Positions 24,739-36,336 of a stretch of 64,000 bases of DNA are shown one piece after another (within the stretch, counting starts at the first letter, position 1; the number at the start of each line of letters is the position of its first letter). The notes beneath the pieces are model-generated. The model had not been told where the DNA came from. It searched no databases and saw only the letters and a program-made list of their open reading frames with translations. Location: NCBI GenBank assembly GCA_947179485.1, contig OX359245.1, positions 1,903,001-1,967,000 on the forward strand, written 5' to 3'. The translations under genes were made by a program, and so were the position numbers. This stretch comes from Allacma fusca (Eukaryota > Arthropoda > Collembola > Symphypleona > Sminthuridae).

Positions 24739-27299
24739 ATGGAATACTTTGCTGTTGTGATTAAAGATTTGGAGGGCTTAAAGTTTACAGAAGCGGTTCC
24801 AAAAACGTGGTTAAACCCAGCCAAAAGCGCTTGCTCATGGCCGGATCGAGCTAGTTCGAAGGCAGTGACTAAACTGATTAATAATTTTAAGGACCCTGAA
24901 GACGGTTGGAAAACTTTTGCTGTAACCAAGTGCCGTGGTCCTTATTGTGAGTTAATCAAGGTTTTGTAATTGAATACATTGATTGTATTGAATTTTATTA
25001 TCATTACCCGTAGTTATTATCTACATAATGTCACAATTTCTGGTTGAAATGAATTTTTTAATATAATTCTTATTATGTAGTGGTTACAAATTGCATTGCT
25101 GATTTACTACGCTGTAAATACAACTCTACTAAATTATTATTCTCATATTTATATATTCAGGTAAAGTTATCGAGGCAAGGCAAAAAGCTTCCAGAATGGT
25201 GGACTCCGAGGCCGATATTACAACTGATGCAAAAGGACTTCGCAAGAGGCGTCCACCAGCCAATGAGAAGGATTTTCAAGTCAAGCGGAAGAGGATTGTC
25301 ACAACTAAGCATTTTGCAGCCAAAACAACAAGTGAAATCCTGTATCCACCACCACTGCAAACTGGTTCAAATCAAGGCAGCAGTCGCAGCTGCAATTCAC
25401 AGCCACATGCTCTACCCACAGCAAATGTTGCTGCCAACGTTGAATTAACATCAACGACGACCACTCCGTCAAGTACAGAAGCTAGCGCCAATGAAAGCGA
25501 TTTAGGTGGTTTTGGTCAAACTTAAGCAATTATACATTTTGTATGTAGAATAATACAAGTAATTTAATAACTTATAACATAAAATCATTTGATGCTTCTG
25601 TAGAGTTTCAGAAAGTGGTGCTGTCATCACTTTCCGCCATTAAATTAAGATTACAGCATGTTGAGGAAATGCAAGAAATCATTCTTGATGTAGTTAGAAA
25701 ACCCCGGTCAATAAATGGATTGTCTCATTCTTTAAAACTTCCCTTGACGAACATGGTTGATTTTGATCAGGTGGAGCAAAAAGTTTGTTCAGATGAGAAT
25801 TTTTATCAAGAGATCGTAAGATTTTAAAACTATTATTTATTCTGGTGTCTATTTTCGTTCAGAACTATTCGTATCCATGTATTTTTACTGCTTGCAGGCA
25901 AATCGTCTTGATTGGATTGGTGGGACTGATGTTAAAAAGTGTACAGTAAAACTTGTCTATAGTGGCCGGCTATATAGTGGTTTCCTCCTCATAGTAGCCC
26001 ATATCACGTTTCCCCGTCATAAGTCCTACCTTTTAACATTACGTAAACCCTGCATATATAGTGGTCTCCCTTCAATTATGGTCTGGGATTTTTGACCATT
26101 CGTATAGAAATGCATGCTTTCAACTCTGCTTACAGTGGTCCGAATAAACATCAGTGTAAATTTAAATCGCGCGTAGTTTGTTAACTTGAAAAAACGTCAT
26201 GCAGATTCCATACCATGTTGTGGCTTATGTATGTATGCTCGGTATGATTGGTTTTCGAAGCTATTTTAAAGAGAACTATGGCGTTTTGGGGAAAATACAG
26301 ACAATCTCTTCCAATGTCAATAACATTAGTATTAGAGTTATTATAAAAGGGTTCCTCACATAAGAAAGTTGCAGAACATCTTAAACTGCCAAAATCATCG
26401 GTATAAAAAATATATTCATATAAAATACTTTCGTGTGGACAATGGACAACGCTCTTAGGATAAAAAACCAGAACGTTAAATGTGTTCATTTTCCTTTAAG
26501 AATTTCTCGCACGGAACAATTAAAAGTCTAAAGCATTCAAAAATTAGTAATTTTACTTAATACAATGTAATTGTTAATAAAATATTGCATACCAAGCAAC
26601 CATTAATGCATTAATCGTGAGTGAAAATTATTTAATTTTACGTAATGTATATAGTGGTTAGGACCACTATATCCGGCACAATGGTCCCTGTTAATAGTGG
26701 TCAAATTTTCTTGCGCCTAGAGAAACCACTATAGACAAGTTTTACTGTACTTACAAAACATTGAGAAAGTTGATGACTGATGAGGTAGCATCAGAGTTTA
26801 ACTGGGCTGGGCATAATGGCAAGATATCCTTTCGAAACTACGAACTTTGCACAATTATAACAAGTAATAGTCTTTGTAATCCTTATAAGTATCTATTTAT
26901 GAATGACTTAGATATGCCTGAAATTAAAGTTTTTATTTTGTTTTACAGATGCAGTGCATTTTCATTTTGGGAAAAGCAAGGGAACTGTCCATGCAATTCA
27001 AGATTCAATTAAACTCTGGCTGAAAGCAGCGCCTCAGCGTTTGAAAAGGTATATCAGAATAGATCGAAGTTATTTTGAAATCCCATATCAAGTTTATATG
27101 GGAAAGTTGCAATTCATTATTCAGTTAAATATTCAGTCGTAATTCAACTTGTAATTCAACAATTTACAGAGGTCGGTCCAAAGAAGTAAACCATCAAGAC
27201 TTGTCTTTGGGAATGAATTCACCGGACAATTTAAATGATTCCCTTGAGAGCGAAGACGGATTTCGCGACGGAAATTCCTCTCTAGACTCTGACAATTAA
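24739..27299 (+). CDS. DUF4806-type second gene of the transposon, six exons, split by an insertion
   Basis: The exons are 24739-24946, 25161-25505, 25604-25815, 25898-25943 joined to 26750-26863, 26949-27048 and 27170-27299. All have GT..AG borders and matching phases. The exon lengths sum to 1,155 bases, i.e. 384 codons plus stop, once the pogo-like insertion and one copy of its TA duplication are ignored. The N-terminal module is MEYFAVVIKDLEGLKF...VPKTWL...WPDR. A basic linker follows (KRRPPANEKDF, KRKR, a likely nuclear signal), then a helical segment and a DUF4806 block (TLRKLMTDEVASEFNWAG, GKISFRNYEL). The tail is acidic. The domain's role is unknown. As the only other gene of the element it may act like the DNA-binding accessory protein of CACTA elements. 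The insertion should abolish this copy. Confidence 0.75.
25944..26747 (+). mobile_element. Pogo-like element inserted in exon 4 of the DUF4806 gene
   Basis: The inverted ends are CAGTAAAACTTGTCTATAGT and its mirror ACTATAGACAAGTTTTACTG, with the TA target duplicated at 25942-25943 and 26748-26749. Removing 25944-26749 restores an uninterrupted exon. It holds a decayed helix-turn-helix remnant and no complete transposase. Confidence 0.9.
26278..26412 (+). pseudogene. Decayed pogo/Tigger transposase N-terminus
   Basis: The frame starts MAFWGKYRQSLPMSITLV, reaches a stop, then reads KGSSHKKVAEHLKLPKSSV and another stop. The last piece fits the recognition helix region of the CENP-B/pogo type helix-turn-helix (KKVAEHFxLPKSTV-like). 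It shows that the 804-bp element is a derivative of a pogo/Tigger transposon. Confidence 0.6.
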
Positions 27300-27774
27300 T
27301 ATATTTCATATTACTATGATGATTTATCACTTCCATTTTGGCCAATTTATTCATGTTTTATATTATTACTACCTATGGACAACATTACCAGTTTTTGGCT
27401 CTCCATTTATCTTCATGTCATTGAAAGAATTTCAAGATAAAATTTACTATTAAATTCAAGTATTAATATTTTTTGTATTTCGAATTGCCCTATTTTATCA
27501 CTATAATTTACAAAATTCTTAGATACTTCGAACAATACAGTTATAGCATATTATTATTGAGCAAAATATACTTAATATTGACGTTAAATAATCGGCAAGT
27601 TTTATACGTCAAATTTACGTGCTTCGTGTAACGTTATGCTGCCCGGACATTATCACCATTTTATGACATTATATTTACCAAAAATCCGCTATTTAAAAGC
27701 GTCTAAGTAACGCATGTACGTGTACAGTTTTTACGTTAATTTGACGTAAAATCAACGTGGCTGTGTTTATTGGG

Positions 27775-28730
27775 CTGCTGCTTTTTGGACCCACGCTTCA
27801 CGTAACTTGTCACTCCACTACCACTATAAGTTTGTAATATTTTGTGAAAATCAACTTTCTAAAATCACCCCTTCAAATTTCTTCCAAATTTCAAAACACA
27901 ATTAGTTTCCTAAAATTAAGCTAACCATGCCACATGATAATTTTTATTAGGGTGACGTCAACCTCCTCATGAGATATCCGTGTCCTTCATATCTCAATAA
28001 CAACTATACCGATTTAAATGCAATTTTTGCAGGTCCTTGCAGGTACCTTTAATAATAGTAGGGATGAGTTACTGAGCATCAGTGAAAACCTGTTATTTCA
28101 CTGTAGGCGTATTTAATACTGAAAGTATACTTGTCGACAAATATTTTCTATTGGCCGGAGGGAAGTAAATATTGAATGAGTTTTTGAAGACTCCTCAAAT
28201 ATGGATTACAGGGTGGTGCTGGCAATACTCATAATGGTTAATAGTCCCTCTTCTGTACATCGAAATTTAAACACATGAATTAACAAAAATATGAGCTACC
28301 AATTGAAATGTCACGGAAATCAAATAAAATGAATTATGAACTTTTTTTATTTTTAATTGAACATCACTGTTAGAATTCGATACTGGAGCCTAATCTTTAT
28401 TTTAAAATCCATTTAAAATTAGAAGCGACAAGGGATGTCTGGAAAATTACTGAGCGAATGAAGCGCACTTTTTAAAAATAATAATTGTTAAACACAAATG
28501 CGTGCAAGCGCAAATGTTTCCTAAAAGCTGCATGTTGAATGTATTTTCTTGACACATGCGCAGCCCTTGTTAAGAATTATTAACTTAACAAATCTGCAAT
28601 ATGTATAATTACCTATTGTATACTTGTGTATGAGCCTATCAAAAACACAATAAACATACATACATACATTATTAACGGAACAAAGTGTAGAAACATATCG
28701 CGAATCCAAAGTAGCAATGCTTGAAAACAT
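27775..28730. other. No gene seen
   Basis: AT-rich spacer between the two Tnp2-like copies. No coding signal was found. Confidence 0.5.
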
Positions 28731-30077
28731 CCCAATAAACACCGCAATTCCATACCACGTCAAAACATGGTAAAAAATTGGTAGCACTGGTAACTTGTAA
28801 AATGTTGCGATTAATTTACGTGAATTTAGCGTAAAATAATTTCCCACAAAATAACGCTTTATAGTTCACGTCAATTATACGGTCAAAATTAACGTAAAAG
28901 TTGAGCTCCTTATTTACTGAAGGAGAACATGCGCAGCTCTGTTATAACCTGGGCGGCATAAAATGTTCCTTTAAAAATGTTCCGACTACTGTCTCCCATG
29001 CCTACAAGAACAGCATGAATTTTGTTCAAGAAGGTAGAATTTCATCAACTCATCAACACTCCAACCGAAGTTCACCTAAACCGGGGTTTGTTACATTCTA
29101 TTTGCAGGTAAATGTATTAAGTTTTTACTTAGTTTATCGAAAAATCTTTCTAATATTCCATAACCTGCAATCCCCATGCCAAAGTACTATAAGCACCATT
29201 CGAGATTAATTGCTGCAGAATATGCATTGCACTTTTCTAAACAATTGATAATGTTTTAAATTAACTTGTGATTTTTATAGAGGCAGTGCGTATCCATTTT
29301 GTAGAGAAATAGGTAACTTTCCATGCACTTCAAGATTCCATTAAACCCTAGCAGAAAGCAGCTCCTCAGCATTTGAAAAGGTATTACAGCAAGATCAAAA
29401 TTATTTTGAGTTGTCGTATCAAATGTATGCTTGAAAGTTACTGCAAGATTTATTAGCGGGCCGTATTTAAGGGTAATTTAATTAATAATTCAATAATTTA
29501 GAGATTGCAGTCCAAAGGAATAAAACGTCAAAACATCCGTGGAGGAGAATTCTTCCCTTGAGTATAAGGACGAAGTTCATGTCGAAAATTCCTCTTTAAA
29601 TCCTGGCAATTAAAACTGAATGAATTTCATTTTATTCTGACGATTCATTTATTCCGGAACAGTTTATTGTTTTTTTATTCCATTTTTCATATTAATATTA
29701 TATATTACAATGCTACCACTGGTAACTTATCAGGTCTTGTCCTTCCACTTATTTTCATGCTTTAATCGATTAAATTGAAGAATGCATTTATTTGTTTCGT
29801 TTTGACTTATTTTATCAAAATTATTTAATTACCACATACGAGTCATGCATAGATACATATATACGTACATAAAATCTACTCAATAGCGACGTAAAAGAAT
29901 CGTCAAGTTATCTACGTCAAATTAGCGTGCTACGTGTAACGTTATGCTGCCCGGACATTATCACCATTTTGTGACATTATATATCCCAAACCTCCACCAC
30001 TTAAAAGCGTCAAAGTAACGCATTCACGTGTACTGTTTTTACGTAAATTTGACGCGAAATCAACGTGACTGTGTTTA

Positions 30078-31755
30078 CAGTGAATTTCCCATATAGTGGT
30101 TTCCTCTTAGATGGCATTTCCTCTTTAGTGGCATCAAAAAACCCTCCCTAGAGGTTTGCAATGTTAAAGGTATACTATATAGTGGCACCCGCTATAATGG
30201 TATTCCCTCTATAATGGCACCATTATGTGTTACGGTGGCTCGGCCATGCAAAATTATAATGGCAGTTGGCATAAAATTAGCTAGTTAATGGTATAACACG
30301 GTGTTATAAAACGTGCGGGAGGTAAATAATGTTTGTGTCGATTGGTTCAATTTTAATTCTAAATGTTACTGCATACCATGAAATTCTTATTGTGGTATAC
30401 TGAAGCTCTAGTATGATTAGCTGAAGTTAGCCATTGACTTAAAAGGTAAAACGAACAGTTACACAACAAAGCATTGGTATTTTTACCTTGGCCCACTTCT
30501 TATAAGTTTCAATTCGTTATTTATTTTTTAACTTAATTTAAACGTTTTCCATAATCTGAAGCCAAAATTCGGTTTCGGGATGGACGCCGTATTATTTTGA
30601 TGATGTTTTGGAAAGTGTACATGCCATAAAAATAAGGATTTCTTCACAATTAGCTCCGACCAATCGGTCTGGAATGGTGACCTTGCAGTTGAAAAGTTTG
30701 CTACTACTTACAATATTACCAGTGTGAGGGTATTTATATTTACTAGGCATTGGCATGTCGTTAAATCTCGTTAATATCGTTATCGTTCATCCTAAAAATG
30801 ATGATAACGATATCGATGGACGATATAACGATATTTGTTTCAAGTTGAAAGGCATCGGTTAATAACATAAAATATAAAAATAATCGACCAAAGTATTGAT
30901 GGTTAATTAAATACTCACCTTATTACAGTATACTACTGTTTATAACAAAAGGTTCCACAAAAATGTATTGCTCTGAAAATTATCAGAGCTTTTCTATTTA
31001 CTGATCCCATTCGGAACACCGATACTATAGTTGGTATTAATTGAATAAGAACTGGTACTGACAATGAGGATTTACGTAAGGCAAACCAAGTTTATTTTAA
31101 CCCCACTGACAGCATAATTGGTATTAATTTTTCTGGAACTCTGGTGAGAACAATAAGGAATCACGCAGGTTCGACCAAGTGTATTTTGATTCCAGCAGAA
31201 ACAAACTTGGTATTAATTACAGAAAAACTAGTTCTGACAATGAGCAAATAAAGAAGTTACACTTATGTTTAACGTATGTTTTTACACACGTATGTTTTGA
31301 GAAAACCAGGAATTTACATGGTGTTATTATGAGCTGACTGACATGATGTTTTGAATTAGTTAAAATGCATTAGAATGTTGGGGGGTGAATCATTATTTGG
31401 GGAATTGAACCACGTATTTACGATATGGAAACTGACCGATATATCGTTCAAAGGTTACGCGAATTATCGTTCAATTATCGTTTCGAAAAATGTACGATAT
31501 GGACGATAATATCGTATGGCTATATCGGTATGCCAATGCCTAATATTTACTGAATATTTTAAACTTACTGACCTTTGCATACCTCATAGTTTTACGCATT
31601 CTGTACGAATAAATTATTTTATAAATATATTTAGCCAGTTATTAGTTATAAACATTAATAGTATAGAGTTAGCCATTAATACCATATAGTGGCATCTCTA
31701 TATAGTGGCAGGAATTTGCCACTCCCTTGGAAACCACTATATAGGGAATTCACTG
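30078..31755. mobile_element. Pogo-like element nested in the Tnp2-like derivative
   Basis: The ends are CAGTGAATTTCCCATATAGT and the mirror ACTATATAGGGAATTCACTG, with TA duplicated at 30076-30077 and 31756-31757. It is itself interrupted by a hAT-like element at 30744-31542. No transposase frame was recognised. Confidence 0.85.
30744..31542. mobile_element. hAT-like MITE, innermost of three nested elements
   Basis: The termini TAGGCATTGGCATG and TATGCCAATGCCTA are inverted. The octamer ATATTTAC flanks both sides (30736-30743, 31543-31550). The ends carry repeated TATCGTT / CGATAT motifs. It is 799 bp with no coding sequence. Confidence 0.88.
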
Positions 31756-32149
31756 TATTGAGCAGCTTGAAAACAGCTTGAAACAGGAAAAACATATAAT
31801 CGCGGCATTGTATCCTGGCAAATGTCGTCGTTATACAAATAATTGAAAGTGCTGAGCTTACAGAAAATTGGATTTTAAATGAATACCAACAGTTGAAGTT
31901 ACACATTTTGATTGCAAAGTTAAAAATTGTGTGGCGAGGAGTCAATATATTACATTTTTAAGACAATCTTAAGGAAATTTCTTGTTCATATGCTAATCTG
32001 CTATTGTCTGTTGTATATGAGGAAATTTAAATCCTATATTCAAAATTAATTCCCATTAAGGTTACGCGACTGACAAAACATTCAGTTTTTGAAATTTCAA
32101 GCCACTGTAAATATTTTTTATCTCTACAACCAGGTTATAAAATTCTATG

Positions 32150-32460
32150 TTCTTAGCTACTGGAAACTATGTAGCAACATGTACGAGCAACGGTGGTATT
32201 ACAGAGTGCATACGACATTAATACCATAATAGCCTTGATTCTGGTAATATTTGATGCATAAAAAATAACTTACTTTTCATTTTCCCATTTTAAGGTTCCT
32301 TTTTGTTTGGACAGTTGAAAATTTGTTTTTACGTTTCTAGCGGCTTCAGTACAATTCCAAAATAAATTAGCGTAGTTTAGAAAACAGTTTATTTGGTTTT
32401 TAATTCAGCCCGAAAGCGAATGCCGATTAAAATTGAAACGTTAATATTTGTAAATTTGTC
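32150..32460. repeat. Diverged copy of the sequence at 60655-60990
   Basis: The two segments share order and wording over ~300 bp: GCATACGACATTA, TACCATAATAG, TTTAAGGTTC, and the final AAACTGAAGCG-like stretch. The copy at 60.7 kb lies between the Ty3/gypsy element and the receptor gene. A segmental duplication or an old repeat would both explain it. Confidence 0.55.
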
Positions 32461-34279
32461 CGCACCAACTCCACAAAAGCTATTGTTTCAGGATGGAACC
32501 CCCCCCCCACCAACCATAGTAATTTATGGGAAATCTTTTAGTTGCTCGTCATCCTGTATATAAAGTTTTACGCAATTGAGTTCCACGATTATTCGAGAAA
32601 TCCAGGTTTAATGCTCGCTTAATGTGAGTTTCAGCTCAATAGACATTTATTGTTAAGTGAAAGTTTCGTGAAAACAATTTCAGATCTGTTGTCGCTCGTG
32701 GCACATATGTTACTGCAGAAATCGCCTAAAATCATTGATATTTAAAAAATCGGTGCAATACTTTCTTACACAATGAGAACTGAATGGTTTATGATTTTCA
32801 TCCTTAAATTATTTACAACGAAGATGTGATAGTGTCATGCCAAACTGTTTATTTTCCGTATTTTAATTCGGGTGTTTTACCGTAATTTAGGTTTGAGGCA
32901 GTGTGCGACTCATCAAATATTTAATTCTTGAAATATATTTGAAGGAAAGAAACAATAAATGTGTTTATTTAGTAGTTTCTAGAATAATTAGCGTTTAGCC
33001 AACATTAGGAATGCAAATTATGCATTACCCTTTCACATAACTATTTCTTTTTGCAGATTCAGAGCACATTTTCTGCTGTATATTGAACGTTCCCGCTCCT
33101 CCCATATAAAAGAGTTCTCTGGGGGTATAGTTATTTTGTTGCATTTTGGTTGTGGTGCGAGCATTATGGCACTTAAGAATTTTCGTATAGAGGCATTATA
33201 ATTAGGAATTAGCATTGTGACAACACCCTGACCATTGGGTAGTTTTAATATGAGCTGATTAATTTCATAAGTGTTTTCACGACCTTTCGTGGAAAAACTG
33301 ACGGTAATTACAATCGTATTTTTTTACTTTAATCTCTTCAAGGAATACTCTTCCTCACTTCCTGAAATTATATGAAAACGAGTAGGAACAAAACTATCAG
33401 GGTTATTCAATATTACATATGCTCAAAGAGCTCAAAAAAAATTTATACAAATTTAGTTCAGATATCTTACTTAGATATCGACGTTTTTTCACCGGGGAAT
33501 TTTGAGTTCATTGGGGACCTTGCTACATGGATACATCGATGAGCGTTGAATTAAGGAGTTTGTAGAATGTAACCAAACAGCTTCTTAAATTTTGAGCTTT
33601 CACGCCGCTTAATATAATTGCTCTTCAGTGTCTGGTTTTACAGGAAAGACATATCAAAAGATGATTGACCGATTCCAACACTTATGTTTTCATTCAATTC
33701 AACTTCACAATCTAAATTTAGAACACTTTTTTGTATTCGGAAAACTACACGACATTCATACTAATTTCCAGTAACTTTGGAACAAGCCGAGTGATGTCAG
33801 TGATATGTTTTCCATTGTGCCTTCACACGCTGTATAAAGTTGCGAAAAGCTACAAAAGTAAATTCAAAAACATAAATTATTTTAAATTCTACTAAATGTA
33901 ACTGTTTTTATGTGCTAGCGCAATTGAAAATACCTCGACAATTTTAAATTATGATTGTCTAGATGTCCATCGTACTTGGATATTTTGGACATTTTTATCC
34001 TTGAGAAAATACAAATTTGCCCCACTCTAGACTTCATAATGGAAAATTTACATCATTGATCTGGGAAAATGTGAAAACAGCAACTAGAAACATCAAGCAA
34101 CCTCGGGGTTTTTTGATTTTTCAGCAAATGCCTTGCAAGCATTTTGTAGGAAATTCCTATTTGAAACGGTTGCTATTTTTCAATAGCATGTAAATCAAAA
34201 TGCAAGAATTTAACAATGAATTAAAAACGTCTTGACAAGTGTTTAATATCTTGACCAAATCATAAAATAATTTGGGAAT
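32461..34279. other. No gene seen
   Basis: AT-rich sequence with a C run at 32502-32511 and no convincing exon. A TTTCACGCCGCTT stretch near 33600 is a trace of the dispersed repeat family. Confidence 0.5.
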
Positions 34280-34800
34280 TTTTGAGGAACCTGTGATCCA
34301 AACATTGAATTAGTGGTTGGAATTACCTTCAGAATAATTAAAGTGTTAATAAAGAATTACCTGTCCAAATACAATTAAGGAAGGCTCATGTGCAGAGCAT
34401 AAAGTATGTTTTGAAAATTTCTTTCTTTTACGCCGCTTCAAATTATATTATTGGTCCCATTCCACAATACAATTGAACGATCTTCTAGATTTACTTTTCA
34501 ATGAGACATGAAACGGTTTGAAAATATGTTAAATAGTTAGTAAACTTTGCTGCAAGATTGGATAAAACATTATTCGAAAACAATTACTGCGAATTCGGCT
34601 GTTACGTATGCAGTTGAAGTAGTCTGGATTTTTTCTTTTTATTATTCTTATTATTTTCGAATGTTCTCATAGAGAAAAAGTACACTGCACACTTGAACTG
34701 CATTATTGCAAGGCTAATTGTCGATACGTCTTGACAAATTTGAATTGGGAAATGGATAAATACAAAACATTGTATAATTTTGTACCTGCTTGTCAGCAAG
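34280..34800. repeat. Dispersed repeat family, copy B
   Basis: It contains AATTACCTGTCCAAATACAA, an undisturbed GTGCAGAGCATAAAGTATG, TTTACGCCGCTTCAAATTAT and GCAGTTGAAGTAGT in the same order as copy A. This is the empty-site version that defines the insertion at 20650-21666. Confidence 0.6.
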
Positions 34801-35504
34801 ATAATTGTTCCAAATGTCTCAGACCCTGATAAAAATCAAACTGTTAACAATTACTATTAGGTTTTGCCAAATTTTCGTTAACATTTTTACGACGGCAACT
34901 ATCAATAAATCAGTTTTACGTCCGGATTTTTTACGGGAAATGTTTTGTTGGAAAAATTTCTAAAGGATTTTTAATTATTTCTTTGCAACAGTATCTTAAT
35001 GAAATTTCCATTTGGGTCGGAGCTGAAATTATTTTCCAAAGAATTTAGGAAGAAAATAATATTAAAAAATGTTTTTACAATGTATTCAAATTTTAAAACA
35101 ATTTTAAGGGAATTTCCGATTATAACTATTTATGTTTTGTTTTTGAATTTAGTTTTGGTGTATTTACAAAACTCAGATTCATAATTTGAAAAAGTGCGAG
35201 ACGACAACTTTTACCAGGATTTCGATTTGTGTTAAACTATCTTGAATACTGTTTTTACATTTGCCTGTTGATTTTAATTTTTTGATGTTGAAGGGACGTT
35301 GTAACCGATTTCAAAAATACCTGGTGACGGAAATGACAAATTTTTGAAATCCATGTTCGCCAACAAATTTACAAGAACTACTATAAAAGGTCAACAAATT
35401 CGAAAATCCCTTTTTCCAAAAATTTAGTTTTAATTTCCCCTGCAAAGAATCTCCGAATTTCCACAACAATTCGACCCGTGTACTGTGTGATAAATGTTAC
35501 TTAC

Positions 35505-35800
35505 TGTAGGTCCCAACCAGTCGAATTCGAAGTACTCTTTGGTAACGACTTGGGATTTGCTAGCAATCTGAACAATAATCCAGGTCCAGCAGTATCAGGG
35601 AAAAGACAGTTACTGAGATATTGACTTAACCATTTAATTGGCACCACCGAAGCTGTATTGTCTTTGTCAAAAATTACCACTGCAAAGTTTCTGCCTTCAA
35701 TTTTAAAACACTTGTCACCAGTCATGCTGGCAATCCGTTTCCGCATTTTGCTGACATTCACTTGCTGAAGTGATGCACTTGCAGTGTGCGAATGGAGCAT
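35505..35800 (-). CDS. Isolated exon resembling the first exon of the transposon DUF4806 gene
   Basis: The minus frame begins MLHSHTASASLQQVNVSKMR and continues FAVVIFDKDNTASVVPIKWL, with Cys-x-x-Pro-Asp and a final GWDLQ. It runs into CTACA/GTAAGT, a strong donor at 35505. The pattern (FAVVI, Val-Pro-x-x-Trp-Leu, C/W-x-P-D, Gly-Trp) follows that of the transposon exon at 24739-24946 (FAVVI...VPKTWL...WPDR...GW). No downstream exon was identified on the minus strand. It could be a host gene exon sharing this module, or a relic of another element. Confidence 0.45.
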
Positions 35801-36336
35801 GTTAAGGCAGTATTGTTGTACAGTCGTTTTTAAGTACGCTGGTCACGACTTTCGCTTATAATCATTTAGATGCTGTTGTATAACCATATTTAAGCATGCA
35901 TTTGAACAACATTATAGTATACACGTTTTTCCAAAGCAAAGTTGACATTGCCGGGCATATATGCCAAGAACCTCAGAAACGAAGAGTGCTCCATACAGTT
36001 TGGGCTAATCGATGGCTAACGGCGAACACTAAAACGACGAGCGCTTCAAATCCAACACTTGGGCGCTCGTCATTTTCCGGCTGGGACACCATCTTCCTTT
36101 CTGAAGGCGCTTGTCCTTTTCACTCAGGTTGTTCACTAAACACTAAAGCGACGACAAAACAAAATCCAATCTCAATGCTTGAAAATACCATCACCCATCA
36201 AGGAATTATGAAAGTCAGGAAAAATTTCAGATATTGGAGGTTGGAACGTTTCCGAGCTGTGATGTCCAGAAATCGAGATTCTTGGTATTTCAGTGTATTT
36301 TTGTCCTGGGAATTCAGAAGTAAAAACGGTTATTAA

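Larger units (their letters stand above)
22330..27774 (+). mobile_element. Tnp2-like (CACTA/EnSpm-related) DNA transposon with two genes
   Basis: The ends are CCCAATAAACAC and its exact inverse GTGTTTATTGGG. Subterminal ACGTCAA/TTGACGT motifs are repeated near both ends (for example about 22356, 22415, 22460, 27578, 27606 and 27741), as CACTA-type elements carry binding sites for their own proteins. Inside are a transposase (22777-24736) and a spliced DUF4806-type gene (24739-27299). An 804-bp pogo-like element interrupts the second gene. The termini are not the classic CACTA, and I found no convincing target duplication, so the superfamily name rests on the protein. A deletion derivative sits at 28731-31762. 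Confidence 0.8.
28731..31762 (+). mobile_element. Deletion derivative of the Tnp2-like transposon (outermost of three nested elements)
   Basis: The left 490 bp follows the copy at 22330 closely, including CCCAATAAACAC, the leader and the first transposase codons (about 29176). The middle is deleted. A relic of DUF4806 exon 5 remains at about 29280-29385, and the 3' end resumes with the same subterminal motifs. The right terminus GTGTTTA/TTGAG is split at its TA by the pogo-like element at 30078-31755. GCTTGAAAACA occurs just outside both ends (28719-28729 and about 31765-31775), possibly the original target duplication. Confidence 0.75.

Noticed and set aside
26181-26489. 102-codon minus frame inside the pogo-like element
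   Set aside because: The opposite strand carries the recognisable helix-turn-helix remnant, so the minus frame is a shadow.
35896-36336. 146-codon plus frame
   Set aside because: No recognisable domain or splice support, and composition is not distinctly coding.
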